From positions 248,001-312,000 of the forward strand of contig NZ_QUNO01000001.1 of NCBI RefSeq assembly GCF_003387475.1: a DNA stretch of 64,000 nt. Reading direction: 5' to 3'. This DNA is from Kutzneria buriramensis. Its GTDB lineage: Bacteria > Actinomycetota > Actinomycetes > Mycobacteriales > Pseudonocardiaceae. A model generated the notes under the pieces. The model was not told the origin of the DNA and did no database searches. It saw only the letters and a list, made by a program, of their open reading frames with translations. Within the stretch, counting starts at the first letter, position 1. Each line of letters opens with the position of its first letter. Both the position numbers and the translations under genes were made by a program. Positions 61,277 to 64,000 of the stretch are shown in pieces.

Positions 61277-62509
61277 TCAGCCCGTGACGGCGCTGCCCTT
61301 CTGCCAGTCGGCCCAGCTGAGCTCCCAGTCGCCGAAGGTGTCCCAGATCGGCAGCGACGGGCCGCCGGAGTTGGTCACCTCGACGACGTCGCCCAGGTTG
61401 AAGTTGTTGAAGAACCACTGGGCGTTCTCCGGGCTGAGGTTCACGCAGCCGTGCGAGACGTTGGAGTTGCCCTGCTGGTTGACGGTGTTCGGGTTCTCGT
61501 GCACGAACTCGCCGTCGTTGGAGATGCGCTCGTCCCAGTACTCGGTCGACTTGTAGTAGCCGGGCTGGCCGGGCATCACGCCGTAGGTCGCCGAGTCCAT
61601 CACGACCTGCTGCTGCTTGTCGGAGATCACGTGCGGCCCGACGTGGGTCGGCGTCGCGTCCTTGCCGAGGCTGATCGGCATGGTGTTGACCACGGCACCG
61701 TTGTGCACGATCTGCATCTGCTTGGTGTTGCCGTCGGCCTTGGCGATCCAGGAGTCGTGGATCTTGTACGTGGTCGAGCGGTCGGTCTTGCCGTACACGC
61801 CGCCGCCCATGTCCACGCCGTACAGGTTGGCGTCGAGCTTGATCGTGGTGCCGGCCTGCCAGTAGTTCGCCGCCCGGTAGTGCGCGGTCTTCGCGTCGAC
61901 CCAGTACCAGGAGCCCTGCTGGGCCGGGGTGGTGGTGACGGTCAGCGCCTTCTCCACGGCCGCCTTGTTCGTCACCGCCGAGTCGAAGGAGACGCCGATG
62001 ATCTGGCCGACGCCGAAGGTCGCGCCGTCGCCGGGCGGGGCCGGGGTGAACGAGGGGTAGGCCTGCGCCTTGGGCGTGAGCGTGGTGAAGGTGCTCTTCT
62101 GCTCGGTCTGCTTGCCGTCGGCGTTGTTCGCGTCCGCGACGATGTTGTACGTGGACCCGTAGCCCAGCGGCTCGCTGGACGTCCAGGTCAGGCCGTCCGC
62201 CGACAGGTCGCCCTTCACCGCGTTGCCCTTGGCCGCGTTGGTGACGGTGACGGTGGTCAGCTTGCCGTTGGTGGCCTTGACCACGATCGGCGTCGTCGGG
62301 CTGACCTGGTCGCCGGGCGAGATGCTCACCTGCGCCGCGGGCGCGGCCGGCTTGGTGCTTGTGGTCGTGGTGCCGCTGGCTGTCCCGTCCGCGCTGGACG
62401 AGCAGGCGCTCAGCGCCAGTGCCGCCACGGCGAGTCCGACGACCCCCGCGGACCCCAGACGCCGCCGGCGCCCAGAGCTTCTCTGGACAGTGCTTCCTCC
62501 GACAAGCAT
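61277..62509 (-). CDS. L,D-transpeptidase lipoprotein (Ldt class with Ig-like domains)
   Basis: 410 residues from ATG 62509; GTG 62527 is an alternative. Lipoprotein signal with lipobox ALALSACSSS. After a threonine-rich linker come two Ig-like domains (about 55-260) and a YkuD catalytic domain with YWDERISNDGEFVH and SNVSHGCVNLSPENAQWF, where the Cys and His are catalytic. The C-terminal extension WDTFGDWELSWADWQKG is typical of actinobacterial enzymes. It makes 3-3 cross-links in peptidoglycan on the outer face of the membrane. Confidence 0.93.
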   Translation of the reverse strand: MLVGGSTVQRSSGRRRRLGSAGVVGLAVAALALSACSSSADGTASGTTTTSTKPAAPAAQVSISPGDQVSPTTPIVVKATNGKLTTVTVTNAAKGNAVKGDLSADGLTWTSSEPLGYGSTYNIVADANNADGKQTEQKSTFTTLTPKAQAYPSFTPAPPGDGATFGVGQIIGVSFDSAVTNKAAVEKALTVTTTPAQQGSWYWVDAKTAHYRAANYWQAGTTIKLDANLYGVDMGGGVYGKTDRSTTYKIHDSWIAKADGNTKQMQIVHNGAVVNTMPISLGKDATPTHVGPHVISDKQQQVVMDSATYGVMPGQPGYYKSTEYWDERISNDGEFVHENPNTVNQQGNSNVSHGCVNLSPENAQWFFNNFNLGDVVEVTNSGGPSLPIWDTFGDWELSWADWQKGSAVTG

Positions 62510-62527
62510 GTAACCCTCTTCACTCAC

Positions 62528-63301
62528 GGCCCGTGTCCCGGATCAGCCCAGACCCATCCGTGGCCGACCTCGCCCCCAGAAGGGTAGGCGGCGGCCTCTC
62601 GATGAATAAGACGTGGTGGGCGGCCCGACGTTGCCTCCCGCCTTGGGGCGACGCGCGATCCGGTGACATTTGGTCCGCGCAGCGCAGTCAGCGACCCCGT
62701 TCCGCCGGGTGCTCTGTCCCCGGAACGGCGTTGATTGGGCCGTTCAGGGGATAACTGCCCGTGCTGATAGCGCATTGCTGACAGTTGGCTCAGAGATCGC
62801 TGCGCCCGGTTGCGCGATCGACCGCGCCGACGGGTCCGGCCTGGTCGACGCGGCCATGTCGATCAGGTGGCGTACGACACTCTCGTGATCGCCAGATGGG
62901 GTGGCCACGGCCGGTGGAGTTGTGGATGAGTCACCGGCCGCCGGTCCGCGCGCTGGATCGGTTCCGTCGGTCGGCCGCTGACCTGCCGCGATAGCGCCCC
63001 CGACCTGGGGGTTGGTGACGTTTGCGCAGCTCAGTGGCCGATCGGCCGTCGTTTGTGGACCGTTCGGGAGGCGTCGGCACCCGGCCGGGTGCCGCGGTCC
63101 GGTAGGCGCCGGTGGTGTGAACTCCGTGTGAGGGCAGGTTCACCTGGATGAACTTATCCCGCTCGACGGGTGTCACTGGAAAGGCTGGCGTAGCGTCACC
63201 CTCGGGGTTGCCGCGACGCGCCAACAAGCGCGAACGCTGACGAAAGTCGTGGTCAGCGTGCATGATGGCGGTCGAGCAACCCCTCGTCGCAAGAAAGGAC
63301 C
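62528..63301. other. Long intergenic region without a supported gene
   Basis: About 770 bp between the transpeptidase and integration host factor genes. Frames on both strands are short and lack ribosome binding sites or family features. Promoters of both divergent genes must lie here. A ribosome binding site (GAAAGGA) precedes the ATG at 63302. I see no strong repeats. Confidence 0.5.
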
Positions 63302-63619
63302 ATGAAGTTGGCTCTGCCCACACTGACCCCTGAGCAGCGTGCGGAAGCGCTGGCGAAGGCTGCGGAGGCCCGCAAGGCCCGCACCGCGCTGCTTGCTTCG
63401 ATCAAGTCCGGTGAGACGACCTTCGGTGAGGTGCTCAAGCGCGCCAAGGACGACAAGACCGTCGGCAAGACGAAGGTCGCCCAGCTGCTGAAGGCCGTGC
63501 CCGGGCTCGGCGCCGTCAAGGTCGCCAAGCTGCTCGAGGAGACCGGCATCGACGCCGACCGCCGCGCCGCCGGCCTCGGCGACCGGCAGCGCCAGGCGCT
63601 GCTCGACGCGATCGGCTGA
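63302..63619 (+). CDS. mihF: Actinobacterial integration host factor
   Basis: 105 residues, the usual length for mIHF/sIHF. The conserved core is VGKTKVAQLLKAVPGLGAVK followed by LGDRQRQALLDAIG, a helix-two-turn-helix plus S13-like DNA-binding part. It is a small basic nucleoid protein that shapes DNA and is essential in mycobacteria. Start at ATG 63302 with AAGAAAGGACC upstream. A terminator hairpin follows at 63674. Confidence 0.93.
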   Translation: MKLALPTLTPEQRAEALAKAAEARKARTALLASIKSGETTFGEVLKRAKDDKTVGKTKVAQLLKAVPGLGAVKVAKLLEETGIDADRRAAGLGDRQRQALLDAIG

Positions 63620-63673
63620 GCACGGCCATGTGCTCGACGACCGATAAAGGTCCGGTCGACCGATATCGAGTCA

Positions 63674-63708
63674 GTCCGACCCGGCGCAGCTGTCGCGCCG
63701 GGTCGGAC
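63674..63708 (+). terminator. Terminator hairpin between convergent genes
   Basis: Perfect 14-bp arms GTCCGACCCGGCGC and GCGCCGGGTCGGAC, between mihF and the convergent ADP-ribosylglycohydrolase gene. It can serve both strands. Confidence 0.75.
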
Positions 63709-63717
63709 CGCAACTAG

Positions 63718-64000
63718 TCACCACCCCGGATAGCGCTGCAACCACGCGTCGTCGCCGGGCGGGTTCGGACCGAACTCGGCCAGCGCGTCCCTGGTCAGCG
63801 ACGTGATCGCGGGCCTGAGCTCCAGCCGCTCCAGCCAGTCGGCCGGGATCGCGGCCACGCCGTAGCGCGCCCCGGCGAGGTTCCCGCAGACCGAGCCGGT
63901 CGAGTCGCTGTCGCCCGAGTGGTTCACCGCCAGCCGCAGCGCGGACGGCAGGTCGTCGGTCGCCAGCATCGCGTAGACGGCGATCGCCAGTGCCTCCTCG
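63718..64000 (-). CDS. ADP-ribosylglycohydrolase family protein, C-terminal part only
   Basis: The reading frame runs off the right edge of the window. The visible 93 residues contain EEALAIAVYAMLATDDLP and AVNHSGDSDSTGSVCGNLAG, the hallmark metal-binding motif of ADP-ribosylglycohydrolases (DraG type), with both metal-binding Asp residues. The family removes ADP-ribose from proteins or nucleic acid. The N-terminal two thirds are outside the window. Confidence 0.9.
   Translation of the reverse strand, partial: EEALAIAVYAMLATDDLPSALRLAVNHSGDSDSTGSVCGNLAGARYGVAAIPADWLERLELRPAITSLTRDALAEFGPNPPGDDAWLQRYPGW

Noticed and set aside
1-64000. CRISPR array or rRNA genes
   Set aside because: No regularly spaced direct repeats of CRISPR type and no rRNA-like sequence were seen on reading through the window.

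Overview
The window is high-GC actinomycete DNA, with strong third-position GC bias, GTG starts and Shine-Dalgarno sequences of the GGAGG type. Gene content points to a Pseudonocardiales-type, Streptomyces-like bacterium: a SARP regulator, a LuxR-type ATPase regulator, an LCP protein, an L,D-transpeptidase lipoprotein, an actinobacterial integration host factor and PUFA-synthase-like polyketide genes. The species cannot be fixed from sequence alone.

Positions 1 to about 24,795 are an accessory island. It holds a toxin-antitoxin-like pair cut by the window edge, many decayed genes, transposase remnants (IS701-like and IS5-like) and two complete insertion sequences. One of these, at 2751-4094, has 21-bp terminal repeats and an 8-bp target duplication, and it splits a gene whose frame is restored when the element is removed. 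The island also carries a GGDEF-EAL protein with a putative N-terminal amyloid-signalling motif. A three-gene operon (middle component, zinc-hook ABC ATPase, PD-(D/E)XK protein) looks like an ABC-three-component conflict system. Further genes are zinc-ribbon proteins, several unrecognised genes and a primase-polymerase-like replication protein beside a cluster of stem-loops. The island ends at a tRNA-Lys(UUU) that keeps only its 5' half (24796-24836), which I read as the scar of an integrated or recombined element. No integrase gene is visible.

Positions 24,837 to 42,300 look chromosomal. They hold a large LuxR-family regulator with a hydrolase, and an envelope group: a membrane-tethered GT28-like glycosyltransferase, a NodB deacetylase, an ornithine cyclodeaminase-like protein and an LCP ligase. 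After these come a frameshifted MFS transporter, a large secreted subtilisin-fold protease that lacks the canonical His, a secreted hydrolase, a PAS-GGDEF-EAL protein with degenerate motifs, and an SRPBCC protein.

Positions 42,400 to 57,000 are a biosynthetic cluster. A SARP regulator converges on, and overlaps, a minus-strand operon encoding two PUFA-synthase-like multidomain synthases, a free ACP, an alpha/beta hydrolase and a UDP-sugar-type glycosyltransferase. The first synthase has tandem FMN barrels, KS, AT, ACP and KR. The second has KS, AT, DH and a terminal phosphopantetheinyl transferase-like domain. A glycosylated, highly reduced or polyene lipid is the natural prediction.

Positions 57,300 to 64,000 are housekeeping: a MazG-like pyrophosphohydrolase, a DUF2786 protein, GlmS, a small conserved protein, an L,D-transpeptidase, integration host factor and the end of an ADP-ribosylglycohydrolase gene.
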